Shown here in pieces: positions 42,722 to 52,732 of a stretch of 64,000 bases of DNA; the stretch's first letter is position 1; each line of letters begins with the position of its first letter. The notes under the pieces are model-generated. The model was not told where the DNA came from and did no database searches. It was given only the letters and a program-made list of their open reading frames with translations. The translations under genes and the position numbers were made by a program. Origin of the DNA: UBA1219 sp045601425 (GTDB lineage: Bacteria; Bacteroidota; Bacteroidia; Bacteroidales; P3); the NCBI GenBank assembly GCA_045601425.1, contig JAZRZP010000006.1, forward strand, positions 1 to 64,000, written 5' to 3'.

Positions 42722-45046
42722 GAAACTGTAACCGAGAGACAGCATTATGTTTGTGCCGCGTTCCTGTGTCGACCAGTGCAGTACGATTCTTGCCGGTCCT
42801 ACAAACGGAATGTTGTAGCTGTATGCTATTCCCCAGCCCCAGATGCTGTTGGCGTTGAAATAATCGTTTATGTCGTGTACATGACTGCCGTAGTTCACTA
42901 TGGCTGCTACCGATTGGCGTTCAGTTATCTGGTATTGCATGTCCAAGCGGATTATGGTAAGATTTTTTTCGAATGTCCTTACATAGTTGATGCCGATGAA
43001 CGGTATCTGCTGGTCGAGATAGCGTCCTTTATCCCACCCTCCTGCCATGTTTGTGTACAACAACGGTATATTTTCCGAAACTATGGTTCGGAAGAACAGC
43101 GAGGGGCTGAGGTTCAGGTGTCGGCCTATGGGGAAAACGGTTTTCAGATTAAGTTGGAAAGTGGCAAAACGGTTAAAGTTTTTGTTTGAGGAGAAAATGT
43201 AGTAGTTTGACTTGAAGTCGAAGTCAATGCCGGTGCTCGCAGAATTGTTCACATTGAGTGAATTGCTCGTAATATCAAGGAACACGCCGAAATAGTTTTT
43301 CGACTCCATGGGATAAGTCCACGATGGCATTGCTTTTTCAGTTACAAAACTTTTAATGAAGTAGCTGTCCATTTTGGCACCGAGTTCGAAATCGAAATTA
43401 CGGAACGTATGTCCGGAGAAGTACATTTTTGCCGTATTGCCGTTGAGGTAAATGTCGCGCAAGTCGGAACTTGCTCCGAATATCTTGAAGTTGTTGCAAT
43501 AGAATTTGTCGTAGACGTTGAACTGTATCTTGGAACGGGTGCTGTAAGCTATATTCAGGTCGATGTAGGGGTTTACGCCCATGAGCACCGAAAATGAGGC
43601 TTTGGGACCGAACAGACGATATCTGTTGAGCGATATGTTCAGCAGAAGTTTGGCATATTCTTCCAGATCGAATCGGGCTCCAAAGCTTATGGAATTCGAA
43701 GGATTCTGTTCAAGGTCGAATATAAGGTTGTAACTTGTTGAGTATATGTCCCCTTCAAGGCGGTAGTTAACTTGGGAGAATGCCGATGAGGCATATAGAG
43801 TGGACACAATGTCTCTGATTACGGTTCCAGGCACATCGGGTATGCAGATGTTTTCTGCGGGGAATTTGAACTGTCGCAGCAGTATTTTCCTGTCGAAATC
43901 CGAAATGCCGTTGAAGTGTACCGAACTGATACAGAATGTGTCGTCAAGGATATTGGAAGCTTTCACGAATTCAGGTCTGTCGGTCATGGGGTCGTAGCCG
44001 CAACTGTCGAGCATGGCACGCAGACTTTCAAGGTACGGGCGACTCTGTTCGGCGGCTTCCAGACCGTTGTTTATGAGTGTCCTTACCGACCCATTCGAAA
44101 AGCTGAGCGATGAGAATCCCTCGGTATTCGGTGCAATATAGAAATCGGTATGATTGCGGTTTTCGTCCAGTTTGTTGAATTTCAGCAACTCCACCACTTG
44201 CATCAGTATGCCGTAAAGATTGTTGAGGTTGTCCGCTTTCACCAGACTCTGTCCCACGTCTACGCCAATGACAACATCGGCACCCATTTCAAGGGCTACG
44301 TCAACGGGGAAATTGTTGGCCAAACCGCCGTCTACCAGCACTTTACCTTCTGCATATACGGGAGAGAAAACACCCGGTATTGACATGCTTGTACGTATGG
44401 CATCGGGCAGGCTTCCCGACCGGTATACGTGTTCCTTGCCTGTAACGAGATCCACCGCCACGATGGCAAGTGGAATGGGCAGTGAGTCGAAATTGATGTC
44501 GCCGTGGTAGCCGACACTGAGCGATGTGAAGAGTTCGAGAACATTCTGTCCGCTTATAAATCCCGAAGGAACGTCATCCAAGATGGTGTATCCGCGTTTT
44601 ATACTTTTGTTTTCTTCAAATTCCGGCTCCCATTTCCAAAAGCTGTGGAAAGGAACCGAGACGAGGTATTTCTCTTCGGAGCGCTTCTCCGCGTATGTCT
44701 TTTTCTCCCATGATGATGAATTGCTCAGAATGTTCGACCAGTCGAGGTTCGAGATGAGAGTGTCGAGTTCGTCGGCCCTGTAGCCGATGGAATAAAGTCC
44801 GCCCATGATGGAACCCATGCTGGTGCCGACTATGTAATCGATCGGAATCTGCAACTCTTCTATAACCTTGAGCACTCCGATGTGGGCAGAACCCTTTGCT
44901 CCTCCCCCACTCAGCACCAGACCTATTTTCGGACGAGTCTCGCCGGTATAGTCCGGATTTACAACTAGAGTGTTTTGTGCACACACGTTGCCGAAACACA
45001 GTGCGATAGCAATAAAAAAAATCCTTATGGCTGTTTTCGAGTACAT
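42719..45046 (-). CDS. Patatin-like phospholipase fused to an outer-membrane beta-barrel
   Basis: The 775-residue protein has a signal peptide (ending FGNVCAQ) and a patatin domain with oxyanion loop GLVLSGGGAKGSAHIG. Its nucleophile is in GTSMGS and the catalytic aspartate in VDGGLANNFP. A POTRA-like part (about residues 370-450) leads to a C-terminal barrel of the BamA/Omp85 type ending GTNIMLSLGYSF. This is the architecture of patatin-type surface lipases common in Bacteroidota and related to PlpD. It should cleave acyl esters at the cell surface or periplasm. ATG 45046 begins the signal peptide. Confidence 0.9.
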   Translation of the reverse strand: MYSKTAIRIFFIAIALCFGNVCAQNTLVVNPDYTGETRPKIGLVLSGGGAKGSAHIGVLKVIEELQIPIDYIVGTSMGSIMGGLYSIGYRADELDTLISNLDWSNILSNSSSWEKKTYAEKRSEEKYLVSVPFHSFWKWEPEFEENKSIKRGYTILDDVPSGFISGQNVLELFTSLSVGYHGDINFDSLPIPLAIVAVDLVTGKEHVYRSGSLPDAIRTSMSIPGVFSPVYAEGKVLVDGGLANNFPVDVALEMGADVVIGVDVGQSLVKADNLNNLYGILMQVVELLKFNKLDENRNHTDFYIAPNTEGFSSLSFSNGSVRTLINNGLEAAEQSRPYLESLRAMLDSCGYDPMTDRPEFVKASNILDDTFCISSVHFNGISDFDRKILLRQFKFPAENICIPDVPGTVIRDIVSTLYASSAFSQVNYRLEGDIYSTSYNLIFDLEQNPSNSISFGARFDLEEYAKLLLNISLNRYRLFGPKASFSVLMGVNPYIDLNIAYSTRSKIQFNVYDKFYCNNFKIFGASSDLRDIYLNGNTAKMYFSGHTFRNFDFELGAKMDSYFIKSFVTEKAMPSWTYPMESKNYFGVFLDITSNSLNVNNSASTGIDFDFKSNYYIFSSNKNFNRFATFQLNLKTVFPIGRHLNLSPSLFFRTIVSENIPLLYTNMAGGWDKGRYLDQQIPFIGINYVRTFEKNLTIIRLDMQYQITERQSVAAIVNYGSHVHDINDYFNANSIWGWGIAYSYNIPFVGPARIVLHWSTQERGTNIMLSLGYSF

Positions 45047-45069
45047 TCTGTTGATTTTTTTTGCAGACA

Positions 45070-45107
45070 AAAAAGAAGAAGGCCTGAAAAAACAGACCTT
45101 TCTTCTT
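45070..45107 (-). terminator. Terminator of alaS
   Basis: AAGAAGAAGGcCTG pairs with CAGacCTTTCTTCTT with minor mismatches around an A-rich loop, and read leftward it is followed by a T run. Confidence 0.7.
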
Positions 45108-45115
45108 TATTACAA

Positions 45116-47713
45116 TTAACTGAGAATAAGGTTTTTTGCTACTTGCATGGCTTTTTCCAATCCGTCGGTATTTTTACCGCCTGCGGTGGCGAAGAACGGC
45201 TGTCCACCTCCTCCTCCCTGCACTTCCTTTCCTGCAGTCCGCACGATGTTCGATGCATTGAGACCGGCATCAAGTCTGTTCTGTCCGAGGACAACCATCA
45301 GCAAAGGCTTGCCTCCAACCGTGCTACCCAAAACGACTGCCATGTCGGGATTTGCGTTGCGTAAAGACAATAAGCTGTCTTTCAGCAAGTTGATGTCCAT
45401 ATCGAGTTTTTTTACCAGCACTGGATTCTGTGCGAGTTCCGATTCGAACTCGTTGCGCATCTCGTTGGCCTTGTCCTGCTGGAATTTGGCTACCAGCGAG
45501 CGAAGTTCGGCATTTTCGTCAAGGAGTTTCTGTACTGAAGCAATGACATCCTTCGGGTTTTTAAGGATGTCCTTCAGATTTTCAAAGGTATCCTGAAGCT
45601 GGTTGAACTGTTCGTCGACGCATACGCCGGTAACGGCTTCTATGCGTCGCATGCCTGCAGCTACGGCAGACTCGTACACGATTTTGAAACTTCCGATGTT
45701 GCCGGTTGCCGAAACGTGGGTGCCGCCGCAGAATTCTATTGATTCACCATATTTTACCACACGCACAAATTCACCGTATTTTTCGCCGAAAAGTGCCATT
45801 GCACCCAGTTTCTGTGCTTCGGCTATAGGCATTGCACGGTGTTCTTCGAGGCTGATGTTGCTGCGAATATCCTGATTTACAAGCATTTCTACCTGTCGGA
45901 TTTCTTCAGCACTCAGTTTTGCAAAGTGGGAGAAGTCGAAACGCAGGCGGTTCTCATCAACGGAGGAGCCTTTCTGTTCAACATGGGTTCCGAGTACTTT
46001 GCGCAGTGCTTTGTGTAGCAGATGTGTCGCAGTATGGTTGTTTTCGGTACGGTGGCGTTTATCTTCGTCCACCGAAGCAGTGAAACTTGCCGACACATTT
46101 TCGGGAAGTTTCTTCACCAAATGAACGATGAGGTTGTTTTCCTTTTTCGTATCGAAAATTTCAGTTTTTTCTTCATCATTGTAAATAAATCCTTTGTCTC
46201 CAACCTGACCGCCGCCTTCACCATAGAACGGTGTCTGGTCGAAAACGAGTTGGAAAAATTCCTTATCCTTCGTTTTCACTTTTCTGTAGCGGAGAATCTG
46301 TATGTCGGAAGTCAGCACGTCGTACCCGATGAATTTTTCTTCCTGTTCGCCGTGAACCACTACCCAGTCGTCGGTATCGACGGAAGCAGCTGCACGGGAA
46401 CGTTGTTTCTGCTCGTCAAGGCCTTTCTGGAAACCTTCCATGTCCACATTCCAGCCTTTTTCCGAGGCCATGAGCTGTGTAAGGTCGATTGGGAAGCCAT
46501 AGGTATCGAAAAGTTCGAAGGCGAAGGCTCCGTCTATTGTATTACCCTTGTTTTCAGCAATATATCGTTCGAATTTGATGATTCCGTTGGAAAGCGTACG
46601 AAGGAACGACTGTTCTTCTTCCAGAATTATGCGCTGTATGAGATCCTGCTGTTTCTGGAGTTCAGGGAACTGCACTCCCATCTGGGAAACCAATGTCGGC
46701 ACCAAAGTGTTGATGAAAGGCTCCTTGAAACCGAGGAATGTGTATCCGTAGCGTACCGCACGGCGCAGGATGCGGCGAATGACGTAACCTGCCTTTGCAT
46801 TGCTCGGCAACTGGCCGTCGGCAATGGAGAATGCCACTGCACGTAGGTGGTCGGCACATACGCGCATGGCAATGTCGTTCTTTTCGTCATTGCCGTATGC
46901 AAGACCTGCCTTGGAAGCGATTTCCTGAATGAGCGGCTGGAAAACGTCGGTGTCGTAGTTTGATTTCTTGTCCTGCATTACCATGCAGAGACGTTCAAAT
47001 CCCATGCCGGTATCTATGTGCTTGGCTTTCAGTGGTTCCAGAGTTCCGTTTGCCAGACGGTTGTATTGCATGAACACGAGGTTCCATATTTCTATGACCA
47101 GAGGGTTGTCCTTGTTTACCAGTTCACGGCCGGAAATCTGCCGTTTTTCTTCATCGGAACGCAGATCCACGTGTATTTCGGAGCACGGGCCGCAGGGACC
47201 CTGATCGCCCATCTCCCAGAAGTTGTCTTTCTTGCTTCCCGGAAGTATGCGGTCTTCGGATATGTGCTCCTTCCAGAAACCGTAGGCTTCTGAATCCTTT
47301 TCAAGACCTTCTTTTTCGTCTCCGCCGAAAACGGTTACATAAAGGTTGTTCTTGTCTATTTTCAGCACTTCGGTAAGGAATTCCCATCCCCATGCTATGG
47401 CTTCTTTCTTGAAATAGTCTCCGAACGACCAGTTGCCGAGCATTTCGAACATCGTGTGATGATAGGTGTCGTGTCCTACTTCTTCCAGATCGTTGTGCTT
47501 TCCTGAAACACGGAGACATTTTTGCGAGTCGGACACACGCGGATATTTTGCAGGAGCATTGCCGAGGAAAATGTCCTTGAACTGGTTCATTCCCGCATTG
47601 GTAAACATAAGTGTAGGGTCGTTTTTCACCACCATTGGCGATGAAGGAACGATGTGATGCTGCTTTGATTCGAAAAATTTCAAAAACTGTTGTCTAATTT
47701 CGTTTGAAGTCAT
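45116..47713 (-). CDS. alaS: Alanyl-tRNA synthetase
   Basis: The 865-residue enzyme charges tRNA-Ala. The class II catalytic core has SSPMVVKNDPTLMFTNAGMN and GDQGPCGPCSEIHVD. The editing domain has HTATHLLHKALRKVLG and CGGTHVSATGNIG, with zinc-type His/Cys residues. The C-Ala domain ends with DASNIVRTAGKE-like and GGGGGQPFFATAGG motifs. Length is normal. A 60-base gap separates it from the VWA gene upstream, so they may be co-transcribed. Confidence 0.97.
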   Translation of the reverse strand: MTSNEIRQQFLKFFESKQHHIVPSSPMVVKNDPTLMFTNAGMNQFKDIFLGNAPAKYPRVSDSQKCLRVSGKHNDLEEVGHDTYHHTMFEMLGNWSFGDYFKKEAIAWGWEFLTEVLKIDKNNLYVTVFGGDEKEGLEKDSEAYGFWKEHISEDRILPGSKKDNFWEMGDQGPCGPCSEIHVDLRSDEEKRQISGRELVNKDNPLVIEIWNLVFMQYNRLANGTLEPLKAKHIDTGMGFERLCMVMQDKKSNYDTDVFQPLIQEIASKAGLAYGNDEKNDIAMRVCADHLRAVAFSIADGQLPSNAKAGYVIRRILRRAVRYGYTFLGFKEPFINTLVPTLVSQMGVQFPELQKQQDLIQRIILEEEQSFLRTLSNGIIKFERYIAENKGNTIDGAFAFELFDTYGFPIDLTQLMASEKGWNVDMEGFQKGLDEQKQRSRAAASVDTDDWVVVHGEQEEKFIGYDVLTSDIQILRYRKVKTKDKEFFQLVFDQTPFYGEGGGQVGDKGFIYNDEEKTEIFDTKKENNLIVHLVKKLPENVSASFTASVDEDKRHRTENNHTATHLLHKALRKVLGTHVEQKGSSVDENRLRFDFSHFAKLSAEEIRQVEMLVNQDIRSNISLEEHRAMPIAEAQKLGAMALFGEKYGEFVRVVKYGESIEFCGGTHVSATGNIGSFKIVYESAVAAGMRRIEAVTGVCVDEQFNQLQDTFENLKDILKNPKDVIASVQKLLDENAELRSLVAKFQQDKANEMRNEFESELAQNPVLVKKLDMDINLLKDSLLSLRNANPDMAVVLGSTVGGKPLLMVVLGQNRLDAGLNASNIVRTAGKEVQGGGGGQPFFATAGGKNTDGLEKAMQVAKNLILS

Positions 47714-47773
47714 TGCTGTATTGTTTTTGTAATCTGTTTTCTCTTGGGTTTCATTTATTGTCGGCTGTGCGAT

Positions 47774-49303
47774 TTAAAAGCGGTAACCGAAATGCAGTCC
47801 GATTGTCGAACGCAAATGGTGGTGGTTGTTGTCGTTTTCAACCTTCGGTATACCGAAGTCCGTGCTCAGAAACGTGTAGAATCTGTCCCAGACGATACCT
47901 GCACGCAAATCCCATTCCCAACCTTTGGAGTAGTCTTTGTCGGTGCGGTAGTTCAGTCCCGTTCCGAGCATGTAGTTGCCGTTGTCGGTGTTGAGGATTA
48001 TCATAGGGCCGAAACCTATTTCAACCATTGTGTTCAGGGTGAGGTACAAGCCGAGCATGTATTTTTCATTTATGCGGTAGGCTGCTTCGCCGCCGAGATA
48101 AATCGGGAAATTGTCGAGACCTTGGCAGAACGAAAGTCCCAAACCGATGCTGGCTCCCAGAAAATACGTGCTTTTGTCGGCTGGTGTCGACAATGAATTC
48201 GACTTTGAGCCAGTTCCGCCGAGAACCCAGCAAACGGCACCGTCGTGGGCAGGTGGCACGAGGCATACGAGGTTTTCCCAGCGTTTCACGAGAGATTCTC
48301 CCATTTCGCGGAATTTCTGGTCAACGTCGTTGAAGTCCTTTGCCATCATGAAATTTTCATCTTTTGAGGACACCCCTTTGAGAAGACTGGCAAATTTTCC
48401 GTTGGCACGGGAGTCGGCATCGTCGCTGTTGATGGCTATAATGTAGCTTTCGAGTTGTTTGCCGTTTATCTTTTTTTCGTGAACAAGGCCGTTTACATGC
48501 TTGAAATAAGGATTTTCGAAATCCACGCCTTTGAGGCCGAGGTTCTCGTCAACCGAAGCATTGTCGTAACCATCGGTGAATGAAACCATTACCGTTCCGC
48601 CGAGGTTTTCGGAATTGTTTCCGTAGTTTGACGATGCGTATTTCTCGAGCATTGTGGAGGCTTTGTCCATCGAGTAGTAGAGTGCGGTGTTGCTTCCCAT
48701 TTTCAGTTCGTTGATGAATCTGGTTATCTCGTCTTTCGATGAAGCCGTGAGCGATTGTATGGGCAGTGTGTTTTTGTTTACATAATCCATTGAATTAAAC
48801 GCAATCACTCCGATTTTCACATTTCCCTGAGGACATTTTTCGAAAAGGATGTTTATAAAGTTTATGGCACTGTTCTGTACACGGTGGAAATTGTTGCCGA
48901 GCGAGTTGCTGCAGTCGAGTACCAGCATTACCACCATGTCGCTTGTGGCTTCATTCGACATTTTGGCATTGGCGGTTTCGCTGTCCTGTTCCCAACCGGT
49001 GGAAGTCCATTTGTAAAACTTAAGTCCCGCACCGAGTTCGCTGAGGTCTTGGTCGCACTTTACATCGCTGAATATGAATTTCTGGTAATTGTCTTCCACT
49101 GCCACGCCCGAAAGGGTGTCGGGAATAGGAAAATTGATGTTCTTGCTTGAGATGTCGTAAAGTTTGCCTACCCATTTGCCTTTTTCTTTCGAAATGGTGT
49201 AATTACCCTTTATCCAATACTTGGCACCACGCGGAACATTTTGAGCCACGATGAAAACCGAAAACAAAATTGCCAAAGCAATTGCAATAGTTTTTTTATT
49301 CAT
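47774..49303 (-). CDS. Secreted VWA-domain protein with barrel-like C-terminal half
   Basis: The 509-residue product has a signal peptide (MNKKTIAIALAILFSVFIVA) and a VWA domain at about residues 120-330. Its MIDAS motif DCSNS lies at 130-134, with SNTALYYSMDKA and SFTDGYDNAS following. The last 150 residues (LGASIGLGLSFCQGL, MLGLYLTLNTMVEIGFGPMI, STIGLHFGYRF) alternate as beta strands and end in an aromatic residue, as outer-membrane barrels do. It may present a metal-dependent binding domain at the outer membrane. ATG 49303 begins the signal peptide. Partner unknown. Confidence 0.75.
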   Translation of the reverse strand: MNKKTIAIALAILFSVFIVAQNVPRGAKYWIKGNYTISKEKGKWVGKLYDISSKNINFPIPDTLSGVAVEDNYQKFIFSDVKCDQDLSELGAGLKFYKWTSTGWEQDSETANAKMSNEATSDMVVMLVLDCSNSLGNNFHRVQNSAINFINILFEKCPQGNVKIGVIAFNSMDYVNKNTLPIQSLTASSKDEITRFINELKMGSNTALYYSMDKASTMLEKYASSNYGNNSENLGGTVMVSFTDGYDNASVDENLGLKGVDFENPYFKHVNGLVHEKKINGKQLESYIIAINSDDADSRANGKFASLLKGVSSKDENFMMAKDFNDVDQKFREMGESLVKRWENLVCLVPPAHDGAVCWVLGGTGSKSNSLSTPADKSTYFLGASIGLGLSFCQGLDNFPIYLGGEAAYRINEKYMLGLYLTLNTMVEIGFGPMIILNTDNGNYMLGTGLNYRTDKDYSKGWEWDLRAGIVWDRFYTFLSTDFGIPKVENDNNHHHLRSTIGLHFGYRF

Positions 49304-49365
49304 ATTGTTCAATATCAATGGTTTATAATAAAATAAGCCGCAAGACCGACATGCGTTGCGGACTG

Positions 49366-49396
49366 CAAAGATACGAAATTCTGTGGAACAAAACAA
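49366..49396 (-). promoter_or_regulatory. Promoter of the VWA-barrel gene
   Basis: On the minus strand TATCTTTG (49366-49373) lies 20 bases from TTG (49394-49396). Confidence 0.65.
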
Positions 49397-49408
49397 CTTT
49401 GTCGGCAT

Positions 49409-49443
49409 AAAAAAACGGCTTCTGCCGTTGTCGCAAAAGCCGT
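49409..49443 (-). terminator. Terminator of the outer-membrane barrel gene at 49.5 kb
   Basis: AACGGCTT and AAGCCGTT pair around a loop of about 15 bases; read leftward the stem runs into seven T. Confidence 0.75.
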
Positions 49444-49464
49444 TCGTGTTTTTTATTGAAAAAT

Positions 49465-50196
49465 CTATCTTATGGCGATTGTCCGTCCCTCTCCTATCGG
49501 GAGTTTGTATCCGAGTGAGAAAATGAATGCCTGATTGTTTCCGCTGAATGATTTGCGTTCCTTGTCGGAAAAATCTATTTCGTCGTAAAGAACCATGAAT
49601 CCGTGGTCGTAGCGGGCATCGATTGTGAAATTTCTCCACGACAGACCCAGTCCCACGATGGCATTTACATCAAGACGCGTAATGACATCGAATACGTTTT
49701 CCTTAGAATCGTAGTTTACGTCGGTTTGCGGGTATGTCGGTGAAATTCTGCGGCTGCGGGCTTTACCGAAAACGCCAACGCTCACGGCAGGCCCCAAATA
49801 GGCATGGAGTTTCAGTTCGTTTCCGAGGTATGGAATTGTGGGCATGTCGAATTTGAACGAAGCGAGAATTGGTACCTGCACGTACCATGAGTGGTAATAG
49901 CCTTCGCGGAGAGAGTGCATGCTGCTGAATGTTTGCTCGAATATGCCGCCGCGACGGATCAGAGAAAGGCCTGTCTGCAGGTAGAACACGTCTCGCAAGG
50001 CACTTTCGGAGTCACGAAACGTGAGATTCGCATAAACATCGAAATTCCAACCGGTTATGCCTTTTTCCATCAAAATATCGTCGTTGATTTTCGCAGGACC
50101 GACACCGGCTCTGAATCCCAGTTCGGTAAACTGAGCCATCGCCGATACCGACACCATTACGGTACAAACCAATGCTATTATTTTTCTTTTGCTCAT
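49465..50196 (-). CDS. Outer-membrane beta-barrel protein (PorT/porin-like)
   Basis: The 243-residue product has a signal peptide ending VSVSAMAQ, then FTELGFRAGVGPAKIND. Strands typical of the small Bacteroidota barrel family follow (YYHSWYVQVPILASFKFD, LKLHAYLGPAVSVGVFG, NAIVGLGLSWRNFTIDARYD). SGNNQAFIFSLGYKLPIGE comes near the end. It should sit in the outer membrane; cargo or partner unknown. It has its own promoter and terminator. Confidence 0.82.
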   Translation of the reverse strand: MSKRKIIALVCTVMVSVSAMAQFTELGFRAGVGPAKINDDILMEKGITGWNFDVYANLTFRDSESALRDVFYLQTGLSLIRRGGIFEQTFSSMHSLREGYYHSWYVQVPILASFKFDMPTIPYLGNELKLHAYLGPAVSVGVFGKARSRRISPTYPQTDVNYDSKENVFDVITRLDVNAIVGLGLSWRNFTIDARYDHGFMVLYDEIDFSDKERKSFSGNNQAFIFSLGYKLPIGEGRTIAIR

Positions 50197-50227
50197 TGAA
50201 ATATGTTTTTTGTTCGAAAATTGACTG

Positions 50228-50257
50228 CAAAGATACGAATTTTTCAACGAAATTCAA
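50228..50257 (-). promoter_or_regulatory. Promoter of the outer-membrane barrel gene
   Basis: On the minus strand TATCTTTG (50228-50235) lies 19 bases from TTG (50255-50257). Confidence 0.65.
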
Positions 50258-50312
50258 ACTTATTTTTCATTTTTCTTTGCCATGTTATTGTAAAAATCTG
50301 TTTTTTAACATG

Positions 50313-52478
50313 TTACAGTTTTCTAAAAATAAAGTCTGTCATCAAAGTATAAAGATTCAGGCGAGTGTTTCCTCCGTAAATGCTGTGATTTTTGTTGGGG
50401 TAAATTCTCATTTCGAACTGTTTGTTGGCTTTTTCGAGAGCAGTGACCATGTCGGCGGCATTTTGGAAATGTACGTTGTCGTCGCCGGTGCCGTGTATGA
50501 GGAGGTAGTTGCCTGTCAGTCTGTCGGCGAAGTTGAGCGGAGAATTTTCATCGTAGCCTTCGGGGTTGTCCTGCGGGCGTTGAAGGAAGCGTTCGGTGTA
50601 TATGTTGTCGTAGTAGCGCCATGTGGTTACGGGAGCCACCGCTATTGCCGACTTGAACACGTCGTTGCCTTTAAGTATGGCCAGAGACGACAGATAGCCA
50701 CCGAAACTCCAGCCGAAAATACCGAGACGGTTCTCATCGACCCATGCTTTCTTGCCGAAATATCTTGCGGCTTCGATGGCATCGGCACATTCGTATTTGC
50801 CGAGCTGTTTGTAGGTCATTTTCTTGAATTCGGCTCCGCGTCCTCCGGTACCTCTTCCGTCGAAGCAAACCACAATGTATCCGTGCTGTGCCAGCATGCG
50901 CTGCCAGTAGTAGTCGCTGTATCCGTAACTGTTTGTCACCTGCTGGTGGCCGGGTCCGCCGTAAACGTAGAAGAAAACGGGATATTTCCGTGTGCTGTCG
51001 AAATCGGCAGGCTTTATTATGTAGTAGTTCATGTCCACGCCTTCGGAGGTTGTAAGCGTGCCGAATTCCTTGGTTTCGCTGCCGTATTCCTTCATGCGTT
51101 GCTGCAGTGCGGCATTGTCTTCGAGGGTTACGAGCTGTTTTCCCTTGGCATTGTGGATAGTGAAAATCGGTGCCGTGTTGGCATCACTGAAGCTGCTGAT
51201 GTAGTATTTGCATCCCTTGCTGAACGAAATGCTGTAAGTGCCGTTCCGTTCACTGAGGCGGGTTTTCTTCTTGCCGTCGAAACCGATTACATAGAGCTCC
51301 TTGTTGTATGGTGCCGTTTCTTTCGACGTGAAATAGATTTTCTTGGCTTTTTCGTCAATGCCGCATACGTCGGCTATGTCGAACTTTCCTGTGGTTATCT
51401 GGCGGACTTCCCTGCCGTTCATGTCGTACATGTAAATGTGGTTGTATCCGTCCTTTTCGCTCGAAATGAGGAAGTTCTTGCCGTCCTTGAGGAATATCCA
51501 TGTCTCAGGGACTTCAACGTAAGCTTTGTCTTCCTCGGTGTAAAGTGTTGATATGCTGCCGGTGTTGGCATTGGCAAGGAGGAGTTCCATCTTGTTTTGC
51601 AGACGGTTCATGCGCATGAATGAAAGTATGTCGGGGTTGTTTGTCCATTTGAGGCGAGGTATGTACTGGTCGTTTTCGCTGCCCACGTCGAGTTTCAGGG
51701 TTTTCTGAGATGCGAGGTCATAAATGAGCACGTCAACGACAGAATTGTCCTCACCTGCTTTCGGGTACTTGAAAGTGTAATCTTCCGGATAAAGCTCTCC
51801 CCACTGCTGCATGTTGTACTGTTTCACGTTGCTTTCGTCGAAGCGGTAGAAAGCCAGCTTTTTGCTGTCCGGCGACCAGTAGAAGCCTTGCGTTATGGCG
51901 AATTCCTCTTCGTAAACCCAGTCGGTTGTGCCGTTGATGATGAAATTGAATTTCCCGTCGAAGGTAATCTGTGTTTCCTTCAATGTCTCCAAATCGGTAA
52001 TGAAGAGGTTGTTGTCGCGGACGAAGGCGGTTTTCTTTCCGTCGGGCGAGAATTGTGTAAGCCGCTGTTTGCCGGTTTCGGTGAGTTTTTTCAGACTTTT
52101 GTCTTTCACATTATATATGTAATAGTCCGAAACTCCGGAATGACGGTAAAGGGGTTCGAAACCCGAAGAAAGTAGTATTTCGCTTTCATCGGCGTTGAAC
52201 TGGTAGCTTTCTATGCGCGGCAAGGCTTTCCCGTCGAGGGAAAGATTTGCGAAAATGCAGATGTCGGCTACTTTACCTCCTGTTTTGTACGAATACTTTT
52301 CAATGCCGCTGCGGGTGAGAATGCAGTAGTTTTCACCATCGTTGAGGGAACGTATGGCGGAAATGCCGCGGGCTCCGAACGTCCCCTTCTGCCAAATGTC
52401 TTCAAGTGTAATCTGTTTCTGTGCATTTGCTCCGATGCAGACGAGCAATAATGATAGCGTTAAAAATATTTTTTTCAT
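50313..52478 (-). CDS. Dipeptidyl-peptidase IV-type S9 peptidase, exported
   Basis: The 721-residue protein has a signal peptide (MKKIFLTLSLLLVCIGANAQ) and the DPP IV N-terminal propeller, including the conserved TDWVYEEEF stretch whose two glutamates bind the substrate amino end. The hydrolase domain shows Ser591 in GWSFGGY, HGTGDDNVH for the aspartate and YPNKNHSIYGG for the histidine. It should release X-Pro dipeptides in the periplasm or at the surface. Such enzymes serve peptide-feeding Bacteroidales. ATG 52478 begins the signal peptide. Confidence 0.93.
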   Translation of the reverse strand: MKKIFLTLSLLLVCIGANAQKQITLEDIWQKGTFGARGISAIRSLNDGENYCILTRSGIEKYSYKTGGKVADICIFANLSLDGKALPRIESYQFNADESEILLSSGFEPLYRHSGVSDYYIYNVKDKSLKKLTETGKQRLTQFSPDGKKTAFVRDNNLFITDLETLKETQITFDGKFNFIINGTTDWVYEEEFAITQGFYWSPDSKKLAFYRFDESNVKQYNMQQWGELYPEDYTFKYPKAGEDNSVVDVLIYDLASQKTLKLDVGSENDQYIPRLKWTNNPDILSFMRMNRLQNKMELLLANANTGSISTLYTEEDKAYVEVPETWIFLKDGKNFLISSEKDGYNHIYMYDMNGREVRQITTGKFDIADVCGIDEKAKKIYFTSKETAPYNKELYVIGFDGKKKTRLSERNGTYSISFSKGCKYYISSFSDANTAPIFTIHNAKGKQLVTLEDNAALQQRMKEYGSETKEFGTLTTSEGVDMNYYIIKPADFDSTRKYPVFFYVYGGPGHQQVTNSYGYSDYYWQRMLAQHGYIVVCFDGRGTGGRGAEFKKMTYKQLGKYECADAIEAARYFGKKAWVDENRLGIFGWSFGGYLSSLAILKGNDVFKSAIAVAPVTTWRYYDNIYTERFLQRPQDNPEGYDENSPLNFADRLTGNYLLIHGTGDDNVHFQNAADMVTALEKANKQFEMRIYPNKNHSIYGGNTRLNLYTLMTDFIFRKL

Positions 52479-52679
52479 TTTGTGGAAATATTGATTTTCA
52501 GTGTATATTGCATTTGTTTCCGTTGCGGCTCCATGCCGTTTCGGCGTTGCAAAGTTACAAAAAAAAATGGAATGATTCCATGAATGGAAACATTTTTTTG
52601 CAAAAAGTTGCCTCAACTATCGTTCGGGGCTGATTGGGAGTATGACATCGTAAAATCATGTTTTCGCAGTGTATGCGAC

Positions 52680-52712
52680 AAAAAAAGCGGGTTTTTGTAA
52701 ACCCGCTTTTTT
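52680..52712. terminator. Perfect bidirectional terminator
   Basis: AAAAAAGCGGGTTT and AAACCCGCTTTTTT pair fully around TTGT. Read leftward it ends the first Omp28-like gene. Confidence 0.88.
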
Positions 52713-52732
52713 GCACAATTGCATGGAAAATG

